The notes beneath the pieces were generated by a model. That model had not been told where the DNA came from. It ran no database searches and saw only the letters and a list, made by a program, of their open reading frames with translations. This document shows, piece by piece, positions 10,776 through 22,139 of a stretch of 30,382 nucleotides of DNA. Every line of letters begins with the position of its first letter. The first letter of the stretch is position 1. The position numbers and the translations under genes are program-made. The DNA is from Chalara sp. BL73 (lineage: Eukaryota > Ascomycota > Leotiomycetes > Helotiales), in assembly GCA_918026815.1 (NCBI GenBank), contig CAKJVC010000020.1, positions 1 through 30,382 of the forward strand, given 5' to 3'.

Positions 10776-12178
10776 ATGGCACCCACCACGAGACATATGA
10801 GGAAGCTGAAGCAAACAGCGCCACCAGCAAAGGGGTTTGTTCCTCGGAAGAAAGATGCGCGATACCGACCATCCATTACTGCTCCTCTAGTAGAGGATTC
10901 CGATGACGATGACGAACCATTTCCTGCACCGTTTCAGGCACTCCCGAAGGCTGGTCCTCGGGATAACTTTGACGCCAGCAAGACGGCAGCCATACCAGAG
11001 TGTACCAATGTTAGAGAAGCATCCGCCAGAGATTCGTTAATTGGCCGAGGAGGGGACAATACAGTCACTATTATTGCACTTGCCGATTGGAAATCTGAGG
11101 CACTATTGCTGAGAGAGGCACGAAACGGAGAGTATGCCGCAGATCATGGAATTCCACTTCCACCTGCCTTGCTCCAATGTCCCAACGATTATGGTGCTTC
11201 CAAGTCACGGATGTGGATAGAAGCCTCGTGTCTGCCTGCGGACTTCGAAGTTCCGCGGTCATCTATATCAGCTCAGATCCCAGCTCCAACACAGTGCCCT
11301 ATTTCGCCCACTAGAGGCATCATGTGTGAGCGAGTGATCGACGAATCTACCTCGTTTTCTGGAACATTGAGCATTGGGGTCGCCGCCACCATCACTCCCG
11401 ATGGTAAGTAGGCTCTCTTTGTCTAGCCGGCAGCATTAAAGTACTAACTTATCGAGAAACATTGTCAGATGGCGCTGTGGAAGCAGAGCCTACCAAGAAT
11501 GAGGAGGAAGTCGCGACTCGATCTAGTGGAAGGCGCACCCGTGCTCCTGCTAGGCTCCAGGCCGGCGCTTCCAAAATTATAGAGCCTCTTAACCCCATTA
11601 ACCGTGGTCGTCCCATCCCAGAAGGAGCCCACATCGCAACTTCCTTGACCGAATGGGCGCCAGAGATGGCATACTACAACCGCAACAAACGCTGGGTAAC
11701 AGACCCCTCCACTCTCGAGCGATTCGAGTCAGTTGAGGAGATTGCGAGTCAGCAAATACCCAATATCAGCAGAGAGCAAAGGAACAAGCAAAAGCGGGCA
11801 TTTGACGAAGACTTTCCGCAATTGGTTGGAAGCGAGAAGAAGAAGGCGACCGAGCGAGAGAAGGCAGGCAGAGAGCAGAGATCAAAGGAATTGAAGGAGG
11901 CGAGACAGAGGAAGGCGGAACTGGTGAAGGCGAGGGAGGTAGTTGGACAATTGGCGAAGCTGATGGCGGAGCAAATCGAGGCGGAGGAAGGAGATGCGGG
12001 AGGAGAGAAGAGTGAAGCTGCAAAGAAGAAAGACGCAAAGAAGACACAAGAAGAGAAGAGTGTAGTAAAAGAGAGTTTGGCGGGCACCAGTTTGGCCAAG
12101 AGAGCAATGGAGACGACGGAAGTAGGAGACAACGTAAAGACTGGGGGTGAGAGGAGATCTAAACGCTTGAGAAAGTAA
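10776..12178 (+). CDS. Hypothetical basic, coiled-coil, probably nuclear protein
   Basis: Exons 10776-11403 and 11469-12178 are joined across a 65-nt intron (gtaagt, branch tactaac, tcag) to give 445 aa without a frameshift. Residues about 40-50 contain an acidic patch (EDSDDDDE). The middle has RRTRAPARLQAGA and a conserved-looking ADHGIPLPPALLQCPNDYG segment. The last 130 residues are a Lys/Glu/Ala-rich run predicted to be coiled coil (for example EKKKATEREKAGREQRSKEL), ending in the basic cluster RRSKRLRK, a good nuclear-localisation candidate. No catalytic domain is seen. Function unknown; composition suggests a chromatin- or RNA-associated protein, which is inference only. Confidence 0.75.
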
Positions 12179-13147
12179 TGGTATCCTCTGCTACAAGATA
12201 ACAAAACATAAAAATAATGACCGTATATAGGTTGTGTTGCTACGAGATCTAGCCAGCACAAATTTTGTGATGTTGACAGCCATTGGGTTCTTGGCTTTAG
12301 ATATACCACGTACTATGGGGCACCGAGGACAGAGCAAGATGATGATCGGTGATATATCATCAAACCAATATTTGAACTCTGCTTCGTCACAATTGTTAGG
12401 GTCCCATCCAACAGTGCGAACCATCTTTGAGCGACATTTATCCACCAAGGAGATCGTTGAATATATCATCGGCTGGAAATTGTTAGCATAAGCTTTGGTC
12501 GGGCTCGAGAACTGATAGATGCATGCACTGCCAACGACTTTCTAGGTTTCAAGCAGGGAACGAAGTACAACAGATATGCAGGGCAAAGGAGCAGGCCGTA
12601 AGTATGTAGATATCCTACGTGAGAAATCCGGCAACCGCTTTAATTTGCAGATTTGTAGCAGTCCCAAAATAACCACCTCACAATATATTGCAAACAGAGT
12701 GTAACCAACATCGGCGGAGAATTTTGTTCCTGTTCTCACAATATTGCGGATGCATTTCCTAAAACCGGAGACCTGTTGCTTACTCCACTTGAAAATCTGC
12801 TACCCGAATGACTTTAGAGAGAGGTGTACATGCAATCAACTCACATGAAATGACATGAGTTGGGCATAGGCCCACGAGAACTACAGTTGAGCCGCTGTTA
12901 TCTCCGCAGTATCTGTGCTCTGAGGTATGAACTGCCCTGAACTCATCCTGGGAACATTGGGCGATATAAAGTCATCGAAGAATCTTCGCTTTCATCAGAT
13001 TTTGGTTGCTAATTTCAGAGGAGCTGATCAACAGATTATCGTTTTGTTGACATGGTCCTGTTGCTGGTCTAGAACGTTTTCTGTATGTTTTACCAATTTT
13101 AGTCTAGGCCTTGATATCAGGCTACAGAACGATTATTTATAAGATAC
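12179..13147. other. Intergenic between convergent genes, no gene seen
   Basis: This holds the 3' ends of the plus-strand gene ending at 12178 and the minus-strand gene ending at 13148. A 92-codon minus-strand frame at 12191-12469 and a plus-strand frame at 12234-12491 overlap each other; neither has motifs or splice support. Confidence 0.4.
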
Positions 13148-14514
13148 TTACTCGATCTTATCGACCCCATATGTCGCCAACCACCCTTCAAGTTTCCAAA
13201 GCTTCATGCGCAAGTCAAGGGTTACTCTTTTGTCTCTGATAGACACGATCTCTTTCTGATAGACTGGACATACTCTGCGCAAGGTGGCTAGATGTTCGGC
13301 TCCAAGCAATCGACGTAAATCATACACGGCAATCTTTTTCTTGGTAGCCCCGACCTTTTCCAGAGTTGCAAATTCCGGCACAGAAATATGTTCGGAAAAC
13401 TCATCTCCAACATCTGAATCTCTATATGATCCGGTCCACAAGATAGCACCAGCTTGGCGTTTGCTCAACGTTGCGTCTTCCCAGCTCGCACTCCCCGATA
13501 TATACCCTCGTTCAAGTTTACTTTTGTGTTCGAGATTCTCCACGAGTCTCCTCCGTAATAGCTCGAGCACAAAGGTAGCCATATCTGAGCGTGCCTGCGT
13601 GGCGTGGGCGATTTTCCGTGTCATGGCGTGGGCCTCTCTGCGCGGAGGCAAGAGGAGACGCTTCCAATCAGGACGCATACCATTCTTTGGATCGTATATG
13701 CTTGAAATGAGCTCATGCCGCGCTAAGTAGTAGGTAGAAGGACCAATCTTTGACGCAGGAGCCGTAGTTCTTGATGAAGGCGCATTCGAGGTATCGGTGT
13801 CTGCTAGTGGATTTTCAACGCTTTCAGTATCATCCGAAGGCGTCCTTTGTGAAGAAGATACTGGTGTGGCAGAACCAGACAGGGCACGGGTAACTGGTCT
13901 GCTCGCGGTATTCTCAATCGTTCGGGTCGGCAGCGTTGCCCTTTTATTCCCATCCGACTTCATCTCATGCTTCTTGGTTAAATTTTTGGGAACTTGCCAC
14001 GGTTCATTAAATACTGGATGCACCATTTGTCCAAAGCCTTGCAGGAAATATGATGGCAACAGCACCTTTGTGATTTGACATTGTCGCGGAGGCGTGGCCA
14101 GCATCTGGGCATATGGGTTTTTGCCAGCCGTTTCTGAAACTCTGTGAGATCACTGCTTGGTCGTGGTTTGGCAACGTGATGTTTGGCTTTGGCCTCAATA
14201 TATTCGGGATCCATGAATGGTGACATTGGCAATTTGTTGGTATCACTCAGCGCAGAGAAAGCCGCCTCCCATTCCGCATCAATTGTACAAGTGACGTCTC
14301 CATCTGCAATTGATATAGCCTCATCACTGTATATATGCGTTGCAGCCGGGCAGGTTTGTGCATCGTGTTGAGGAGTTTGAATCTTCGTTTTGGATGAGGG
14401 TAGTTGGGGAGAAGGCGTTCGCGTGAAGTGGCGCTTGCTAGACTCCAATGACCATATCCCGAAATAAGAATTAAGTGCTGCCCTTCTAATCTGGTCTGTA
14501 GTGCGTGTAGACAT
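13148..14514 (-). CDS. Conserved fungal protein of unknown function, one-base frame break at 14118-14122
   Basis: The ATG at 14514 (MSTRTTDQIRR) opens a frame of about 130 codons, followed by a second frame running to the stop at 13148. The junction is the T5 run (A5 on the coding strand) at 14118-14122; a sixth base gives LAKNPYAQMLATPPRQCQIT and one uninterrupted protein of about 455 aa. The block PYAQMLATP..RQC..T...LPSYFL looks like a strongly conserved core, with a Thr/Ser-rich low-complexity linker after it and a basic C-terminal half (RRRLVENLEHKSKLERGY, TLDLRMKLWKLEGWL). An Arg-rich, acid-poor N-terminus could be a mitochondrial presequence, but this is weak. Function not known to me. 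Confidence 0.7.
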
Positions 14515-14735
14515 GCATTCGATGGTGCAGAGAGAGACCGTTCTGGAATTCAATGCATTTCTTTATATTCTATTGATATTATATGCTATGGCGGTAGCAT
14601 AAGACGAGGCCGAAGTGCAGCCTTGGCCAAATGTGGACCGCGTTCAACCGCGTCGCTCGCTCGCTCTTTTGTGTAATACTTCAGTGTAACTCACGACCTC
14701 ATAGTTGATATTCTGTAGCAACGCCTCTACACATC

Positions 14736-15389
14736 ATGGTTGCATCTAGGATTCTGTATGCGTGTGTTCGCAATGCTCGTCGCAGTGGCGTGAGGGCATT
14801 CTCATCACTGCCTCGGAGCACCGAACCCAGTAGCTGGACCCCAACGCCTTTTATCACTGAGTCGATAGTAAGTTGTCTGGTTGTGCAAATTACTGACCCA
14901 TGCTGACCTCATAGGGAGGTGGCTGGCGCACATGTAGGCCTGGTATCAATTGTCAATGGCGTAAGACTAACCCTCGATTCCAGCCGACATATTTTCGAAA
15001 CTTCTACAGGTAAATGCCTTTCTGCAGAAGCCCGCCATTCACTAATACTCGAAGGAACGTATTATCTGCCTTAATGGCGAAGTGAACTCGACTCTATCAG
15101 CCGCTGTAGTTGCTCAACTTCTCTACCTCGAGTCAGAATCGCAAGATAAAGCCATTACTCTCTATATAAATTCGCCTGGTGGCTCAGTGACAGCCGGACT
15201 CGCAATATACGATACCATGAGCTACATCACAGCACCAGTATCTACAGTATGTGTTGGACAAGCAGCGTCTATGGGCTCCCTCCTGGAAGTTCCCTACGAG
15301 CATCAGTAGTCTCTATGAGAGCTGGTGTTGAGGCGGCGATATCTTCTGAAGAATGCGCAAAGCTTGCACAACTTGATCGTAGACCATGA
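14736..15389 (+). pseudogene. clpP: Mitochondrial ATP-dependent Clp protease proteolytic subunit, 3' half lost
   Basis: ClpP forms the peptidase barrel of the ClpXP protease in the mitochondrial matrix. Exons 14736-14867, 14915-14933, 14984-15009 and 15055 onward are joined by introns of 45-50 nt with good branch sites (gactaac). The reading gives a mitochondrial-type N-terminus (MVASRILYACVRNARRSG), [54 protein letters not shown] and [13 protein letters not shown] with the nucleophile Ser at about residue 131. After GSLL the literal frame stops at 15307-15309. One base over, a frame open to 15389 contains ISSEECAKLAQLDRRP, resembling the ClpP C-terminal segment. The central segment with the catalytic His (HQP) and the following helices (about 70-80 residues) is absent, and the convergent carrier gene ends only 42 bp further on. 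Internal deletion is the best reading, so catalytic activity is not expected. Confidence 0.75.
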
Positions 15390-15430
15390 AGGTTATGCCA
15401 CTTGATAACTACAGCAATGTCAGCATTAGT

Positions 15431-16539
15431 TTATATCCCTGCCGGAACACTCAGATTTACTGTCAGTCGTACAAGTCGTGGACTTGTTCCTTTCCAGAAA
15501 CCACGAATTCCATCGGTCTGCAAGATTTTTGCAGCACAGTTCAGCATTCCGTGGTGGCTCCCACCAGCCATCTGCATCCGAGTTTTTACCTAAAGTGCCT
15601 ATAATTTAGCAGATATTCACACCCAGGCATAAGCACAGCGACTCAATAATTCAAAACTTAGAGATATATCTAATAGGCTTGAGTGAGATAGAAATCCGAA
15701 GTGTACATACTGTATCGAAAGGCATTGATGCATAACTAGAATAGTTCAGTACATTCCATCCTTTCAACTAGGCGAAGCAGACTTACACGGTTACCACTCA
15801 CTTAAAGCTCCAATGGCCAGTGTTGTTGCCACCCGCCCCTCTGAAGTTGGCCATCGTTTTGCTACCTGCTCTTGCATCACCCCGTAGCTTGTGAACCGCA
15901 CTGCTGAATTCGTCGCCTGCTTACTTAAAATCGGAACTGCCCCTCTCCACAAAGCTCGTATGCCTTCTTCTTTGATAATCGTTTTTGCTACATGAGCCAC
16001 ACCTTTATCCGCATATTGGCGGCGTCCAATAGAAGCCGCGTCTTCTACCATCCTGGTCTTCAGAGCTTCACCAGGTGTCACCACAAGAAGCGATTCTATA
16101 ATACCCGCGCTTAATCCAGCAAACACGCTCACCCATGGACTGGCTTGTTTATCATCTTTGAAGACTGTCTTCTGAAGATATTCTCTTGAAGTCCCGTATG
16201 CCAGAAAACGTATTCCGCTCTTGAGTGCGTTGCTCACGACTAGAGCACCGCAGCCAGAGTAAAAGCCTCTAAAGCCTTGATCCCTAAGCGTGGATCTGAT
16301 GATGGACATTGACGAGGCATCTCCATTTGCGAAACGAGGAAGCTGTCGGCGGGTCTTGACATATTCTGCGGGAAACTGGTGCCAGTATACTAGTCAGTGC
16401 TACTTCTAATGTCTAAAAATAGGGCCGATGAAGTCTGAAATAAAAAATCATTCCTCACTGTGATCACTGTCTCTGATGCACCTGCAATGCTACCTGCCAA
16501 CAAAGTCGACCAGACAGCTACTTTCTCTTTTCTCTCCAT
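15431..16539 (-). CDS. Mitochondrial tricarboxylate (citrate)-type carrier, four exons
   Basis: A mitochondrial carrier family protein, an inner-membrane exchanger with three repeats of about 100 residues. Exons (minus): 16539-16459, 16375-15787, 15735-15711, 15589-15431. The three carrier signatures P-x-[DE]-x-x-[KR] are FPAEYVKTR, VTPGEALKTR and MPFDTVKTR, each at a repeat start. The second-repeat VTPGEALKT and ALSGVVTVYASMPFDT resemble the CTP1/citrate subgroup. The start MERKEKVAVWSTLLAGSIAG fits the short N-terminus of this subgroup. One base is missing in the sequence near 15799: AGTGAGTGG should be AGTGGAGTGG, which restores GALSGVVTV and uses the donor gtaagt at 15786. The C-terminus (GFWKGTSPRLVRLTVNLSV) ends a little earlier than usual. 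Substrate assignment is by similarity only. Confidence 0.85.
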
Positions 16540-16707
16540 ATCTTTTCCTTCGAATATTGCAAGTAGAATGCGAACAAAGTTCTCTGAATCTCTGAAAAGT
16601 GCAAGTAGGCAGAATCTCAGACTTCGAGATTTGAGCTGGGGGCCAGCTTTACATTTAGTAGTATGTTTCATGCAGGATTACGGAAGGATACACGCGCTCC
16701 GCCACCT

Positions 16708-16844
16708 TCGGAAGTTCACCGAGCGAGTTCTCGTTCCCGCATATTCCTCGTAAATAATTAGAACGCCGAGAAAATTATCTTGGGATGTATCGCCATAATA
16801 GACAGATTTTGGAATCATGTCTGTAGGGTGGCGTGAACTTCCGA
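16708..16844. repeat. Inverted repeat, possible MITE related to the one at 18.5 kb
   Basis: TCGGAAGTTCAC at 16708-16719 is perfectly inverted at 16833-16844. The left arm reads on as CGGAAGTTCACCGAGC, 15 of 16 bases identical to the arm of the hairpin at 18533-18632. The right arm matches only over 12 bp, so this copy is degenerate. It lies upstream of the carrier gene start. Confidence 0.45.
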
Positions 16845-17132
16845 TAGCTGCTATCGAGGAAAGAGTACTTGTGCAGAGAAAAACTCGGCAGTATCGTCAC
16901 AACAGATTATATTGAACATTGCCGGAAGAACGAGTAAGTAAGCGATCCAGGCTTAGGAGCTTAGTCTATAACTCCTGTACTCTGAAAGACAAATAGAATG
17001 CACAGATATTAGATTTTCAGAGGCTACGGTTATTTATTTGTTTATTCCAGTGGAAATAGCTACTGTACTATTTTACGGAAGTGAAAATTGAAAGACTTCA
17101 TTGGCACCCATTTGAGGAATACCACGTACTGC

Positions 17133-18166
17133 TCAATGTGAGATGTCCCATAAGTCCTCCGCATTTGATTTGAAAACCCTCTCTACCAATGACTCGTCAC
17201 CGTCACACCAGCTCACAACCCGCTCCACGAACGGTTTTATATCTAGACCCTCAAACCGTGTATGCGGCCAGTCGGTTGCGAAGACTACTCTGCGATTTCC
17301 AGCAAGCCTTAATATCTCCCTGGCCATCGCGTCTAAAGATCTTTCCCTGCCACTGATCCGATATGGTGCAGACATCTTCAAGTATGTATTTCCCTCCTCA
17401 GCATCCTGGCTAGAGACTCAAATCCAGGAATTAGGTATGGGTCGTGCGAGTTCATCAATCCCAATGATCTCTCAGATACATCGGGCAAAGTAGGCTGACC
17501 AAAATGGTCCAAACAGACCTTCACCCGCAGCGAAGGTACTATTTTTTCCAGTACAATAACTGTGGCGAGTGGAACGTACAATTGCAGAACCCAATTGAAT
17601 GGTCTAATGATGTTTGCATATTGCTCTAGTGTTCTGGAGAGCGCTTCCTCATTCATCTGCTTTCCAACAGACTGTAGATTGAATCTTACACCACGTACCC
17701 CGAGCCTGTGCCATTCTTCTAATGTGGAAATGGAGATCGTTTGTGGATCGAAAGCCACAACTGCGCGACCACGCCCAGAACCCAATTTTCGTAGTGCATC
17801 AAGCATACATCTATTATCGTTTCCATAGATCGATGGCTGGACAAGAACAAAATTCCTGATTCCGACCGTGGATTCAAATGACAACGCGTCGCGAAGATCG
17901 TGAGTGGTTGGGATGTATAGTGCGTCTGGGGCTAATGGGTAATTGATCGGGTCGACAACATGCATGTGGCTATCCCATGAGTTAAAAGGGATACGATGAA
18001 TGAGACTCCGTTTTGATGAGGCTCTTCGAAATCCCTTGGCCCCTTTTGAAATATGTCTCCATGAGAAAATGCTGGCAAGAAGAATAAGCGGACGTCGAAA
18101 GTAATTAACGAAGGAAGTCGCCAGATAGCTAAGTGGCGATAAAGACATTCTTAAGAGGAGCTGCAT
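17133..18166 (-). CDS. Amidohydrolase-2 family metal-dependent hydrolase (2-pyrone-4,6-dicarboxylate lactonase-like)
   Basis: A TIM-barrel hydrolase. Visible: the metal-binding SWDSHMHVVDP near residue 65 (HxH), LVQPSIYGNDN, GRAVVAFDP, LGVRGVRFNLQSVG, KVCLDHFGQP and FATDWPHTRF, which together define the family that cleaves cyclic dicarboxylates or related aromatic-degradation intermediates. The frame breaks near 17392-17397; one extra G restores MLREGNTYLKMSAPYRIS and joins the 267-codon front to the C-terminal part ending at 17133. The start is taken as the ATG at 18166; the ATG at 18148 is also possible, and the N-terminal 60 residues are hydrophobic and basic (YFRRPLILLASIFSW), so a targeting segment or a mis-set start are both possible. 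The gene is divergent from the permease at 18974. Substrate is not inferable. Confidence 0.85.
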
Positions 18167-18532
18167 ATCAGTTAGCAGCAAGAATCAATAAGCGAAGAGA
18201 CAAAATTAAGTACCTGCTGGTTACAGAGTAATTTTATCTTAAGATTCATTCCTTGTCTGGATTTGAAGAAGCGGCACGGAGCATTTAGAAGAATTGTGCC
18301 TTTTGCATGTTCTGATTCTTGCGCTCTTTAGAGCACCAAAATATATTTCTGTTGAGAGAAGTGAGGATACTTGGTTGGTATTGCTACTAACTACAAGAAA
18401 ACAGCAAGGTGGGTCTGTTTAGTCTTTAAAATACCTGGCATGCTAGACTGCCGCATCCTACTCACTAAAAACACGTCCTCTAGGCTTATTCTTACCTTGA
18501 ATAATGAAACTTTCATGATTACTATTACAACA

Positions 18533-18632
18533 CGGAAGTTGACCGAGCCTGATTCTGGCCCCACTAAAATGTCGTCCCCTTTACTGTTTGTGGTAGAGAG
18601 TTTCCTCCTTTAGCGAGCTCGGTCAACTTCCG
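18533..18632. repeat. 100-bp MITE-like hairpin
   Basis: CGGAAGTTGACCGAGC at 18533-18548 is perfectly inverted at 18617-18632 (GCTCGGTCAACTTCCG), with one-mismatch extension outward, around a 68-bp loop without an ORF. No clear target duplication is seen. It lies in the shared promoter interval of the amidohydrolase and the permease, and the arm recurs with one mismatch at 16709. Confidence 0.7.
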
Positions 18633-18973
18633 AGTGATGATTTTCCCTTCCCCACTATTGTCGCGCAAAATAAGACGCTTGTGTTCCAGCTCATCATTCT
18701 ATGTTCACTAAGCCAACGCTGATAGATGCATATGCAAGTAAGATACATGAAATCCGACGTAAGGACTTCATCCACAATCACTTGTGGATAAACGCCATTC
18801 TCTTGGCAGATTAATGGAGCTACGAGAACCCCACAAAGACAGACGCGGAGAACTGTGGAGGGTGACAATGCCCCAGAAGTTATATAAACAATTGAAGATC
18901 CCTCTATTCACGTACCATCACTTCATACCGATCCCAATTTCCTACAGTCTGTTTCAGTAATTCAAGGTCCAAC

Positions 18974-20689
18974 ATGTTTGATATTAATTGGTATTATATC
19001 TTTACCATCATTGTCATTGCCTCTGGAAGCATTCCAAAAGGTATACCTATGTGTAGGGCATGCGAAGTAGATCACAAATGCTGACAGACTACAGGCTATG
19101 ATGAGGGAGGCTTCAGTGCTTCTGTTGGCCTGACATCGTTCGTGAATGACTATGGCCTGAGGGCTTCTCTCTGGAAAAATGATGCGGCGGGACTAGCAAG
19201 CCGCAAAGCCAACATCTCGTCCTTCGGAGTTCTTGGGGCAGCATTTGGCTCCTTAATTGCGCTGGCTGTCACTGACCGCCTCGGCCGATTGCGATCCTGG
19301 CAAATTTTCATTGCATGGTGGGCAAGCGGGATCCTCATGCAGGTGTTCTCCTCTGGTATCATTGGCCTCCTACTATTTGCTAGAATCTGGGGTGGTCTTG
19401 GTGCTGGTGGCCTCACTGTCGTCGCACCACTCTACCTTTCCGAAATTGCTCCTGCCAAGTCTCGAGGAATGGTTGTCAGTATCTATATGGTCATCTTGCT
19501 TTCTTTCTTGACTCTAGGTAAGTCATCGCAGAGAGCTAAAACTACCGACGCATACTAATATACGGAATCAGGATTCTTCATCAACTATGCCGTCAATGCA
19601 TCTATGGCTGTAGGAACTGCGCAGTATCGTGTAGTACAAGCTTTTCCTCTGATCCCTGTCGGAATTGCTTTCATCTGTTCCTTCTTCCTTCGTGACACAC
19701 CTCGTTGGCTCGCCTCGAAAGACCGTGGCGATGAAGCCTTAGCGGCTCTTGCACAACTACGAAGATCGGCTAAAAGCGATCAACGTCTGTCAGATGAGTA
19801 CGAGGAAATACAAGAACAAATTCGAGCTAAACAACAGAACCTTGCTGGCGTTCCGATCTGGACGATTATTAAGGAAATCGCGACTACCTCAAGCTACCGT
19901 AAGCGATTCCTGCTTGGGGCAGCCATGCAGACGGTAGCTCAATGGAGTGGTGGAAACGGTATCACATATTACATTCCAGAAGTACAGATTGAACTATCTC
20001 ACATTTAGCCTCAAGTGCTGACCATCCTTCAGATTTTCAAGTATGCTGGAGTAGTGGGCACGAACACCAGTTTGATAACTTCAGGAGCGTATGGTATTGT
20101 GAAGCTTGTATTTACGATGGTGTTCACCTGGGGCCTCGTTGACGTGTTCGGCCGTCGTCGTTGTATGCTTACCGGCCTCACTCTCCAATGTCTGACACAC
20201 GTTTATATGTCAGTTTATATGGCTATATTCAGAGACTCACAAAATAAGCCCGCTTCAGATGCGGCTATCGCCTCAGTTTTTGTTTACGCTGTTGGGTGGT
20301 CCATCGGTCTCTGCACCGTTCAATATCTCTACGGCACCGAGATATACCCTACTCGCATTCGTAGTGTTTGCTATGCTACTAATATGGCTCTACATTGGTT
20401 CTTCCAATTCGCTGTTGTCCGAGTGACACCAAACATGTTCGTCAGTCTCGATATTTGGGGCGCATATATTTTCTGGGCTATGGTTTGCGCCAGTGGCTTT
20501 GTTTTACTTGGGCTTTGGGCTCCTGAGACCAAAGGTATTCCAATGGAGAAGATGGGTGAGCTTTTCGCGGGTCGCTGGTGGATGGGATGGAAGGCAACGG
20601 TTGATATGACCGAATATATGAGTGGAGATGCTGGATTGAAGGATGACCCAGAGAAGAATACTACAGATAATGAAGTGGAGAGGGTTTAG
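18974..20689 (+). CDS. MFS sugar/quinate-type permease, four exons, intact
   Basis: A plasma-membrane proton symporter-type sugar porter of 518 aa with about 12 hydrophobic segments. Exons 18974-19040, 19095-19517, 19572-19981 and 20033-20689 are joined in frame. Family marks: GYDEGGFSASVG in helix 1, DRLGRLRSWQ between helices 2 and 3, ARIWGGLGAGG, LYLSEIAPAKSRG (sugar-transport signature), RDTPRWLASKDRGDEALAAL in the central loop, VDVFGRRRCM and LWAPETKGIPMEKMGELF near the C-terminus. It has no frameshift, unlike most neighbours. It resembles the fungal quinate permease and hexose transporter group, but the substrate cannot be assigned. The divergent amidohydrolase suggests uptake plus breakdown of a small acidic or aromatic compound (inference). 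A last short hydrophilic tail is Asp/Glu-rich. Confidence 0.92.
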
Positions 20690-22139
20690 CCGATTATGAA
20701 CTCTATCAAGTTTCAATGTTGAAGACAAAAATTATGTGTAATCTATTTTTAGAACCCAAATGTGCTATATATTGAGGATCCCGAGTCACTCAGCATAATC
20801 GAATATTTTGCTATGCTTTGTCACGAGGTAGATATAAAAGTTGCCATGTTGAGCCTTCAAACTTCCTTCTCAGAGCTAAAATGCGAGCCAGCCCAATGTG
20901 TCATGGACCCTACGATTCTTCATACTTTGGGGCTGAAAAGTCTATCAGCTTCAAAGAACAAAAGCTGTTGCTGAGCTTTACCAGAGACTTTTATTGGAAG
21001 ATGGATGTAAGTTTCTTTGAAATTTGTAGTTCATGTTGACTCTTGTTGAAAACACACATGCTGATGTTTGTGAACTGTTGTTGTTAGCGAGATACATTCG
21101 TTACCTGTATGCTACAAAATACTACTATGCACTGTCTGTAGGATTTAAACCTTAATCATAACAGTCAATCAATGAAAGCTTAAGTAGCGCAATGGAAACA
21201 TGTGTTCTGGCTTGGAATTTCTCATAGCTTTTGGATATGTTCTCAAAGTACAAACTCTGCTTTTTGGAGATGCGTCATCACTACGAAAGATACCGTTCGC
21301 TCTGTAACTATCAACGTATCAAAATTTCTTGAAACATTAAGAACCAAGAATAAACACCGAATTTCAGAGTCAGAAACAAGCCCACGGCTTAATATGTGTA
21401 AGATACAAGCAGTAAACACGCCTAGAAACACATTGGTGGCAGGCTCTCTAGAACCACCCATTGGCGAGTGTTATCAGAGCTCTTAAATATTGTCTGAGAT
21501 CCAATAAGAAGATTTCTATTCTGGAAATATTGCTTAGAGATGAAAGAATTTTACAGTCACACAAAGTTCTAGTGCTATTGCTGTTGCACGATTTACTTTT
21601 GCTCTTCTTACTCAAAGTTGCTAACAAACAACTTTAAATGGCATTGTGTCTAGCTACTGTAATTCCATGTCGATACTCCACCAAGGCTTGAAAATGCTTC
21701 CTGATTAATCATGGAAAGCCCATATGGCAGATATCCCTATCAGCAACCATATGTTATCTCTGCCATATTATAAACTCTCTTGCAACAAAAGTTAACACCC
21801 TAATAAATATTTGTCGTCTCCCTCTGTCGAATTTTCGGCGACACGCCCCCATGATTCATCGAGCCTCAAAACACCATTGAGCCCGTCAATTCACCAACAC
21901 CTCTGAACTGCTAAAGAAGGCGGTCACGGATGCTCACCTATTAGATTCATTCTCCTTGTCCCTTCAGCCAGTTACAAAGCGGCACATATTCTCTAGCCAG
22001 ATCTCTTCGATTTCCCCCCATACGGAAACTTTCATATCTAGGCACGCCTTGAACCACATAATCAATCCCCTAAGGTCATCTACGCTAATCGTCCCACTTC
22101 TCAATAACTGCTCAGGCTCAGTTGGATCTGATCCTCAGG
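20690..22139. other. Gene-poor stretch
   Basis: No supportable gene; short frames on both strands lack motifs. Sequence is AT-leaning (21480-21830). Pyrimidine-rich sequence at 21980-22120 probably belongs to the promoter and 5' UTR of the secreted-protein gene. Confidence 0.4.

Noticed and set aside
11749..12309. Long minus-strand frame opposite the coiled-coil gene
   Set aside because: Ser/Leu-rich shadow of the Lys/Glu-rich coding strand.
12191..12469. 92-codon minus-strand frame with CPRCP
   Set aside because: No conserved motif, no context, and it lies in the 3' interval between convergent genes.
15386..15604. Plus-strand frames that look like a C-terminal extension of ClpP
   Set aside because: They are the opposite strand of the last exon of the carrier gene (VKTRMQ..GFWKGTSPR), which is clearly coding.
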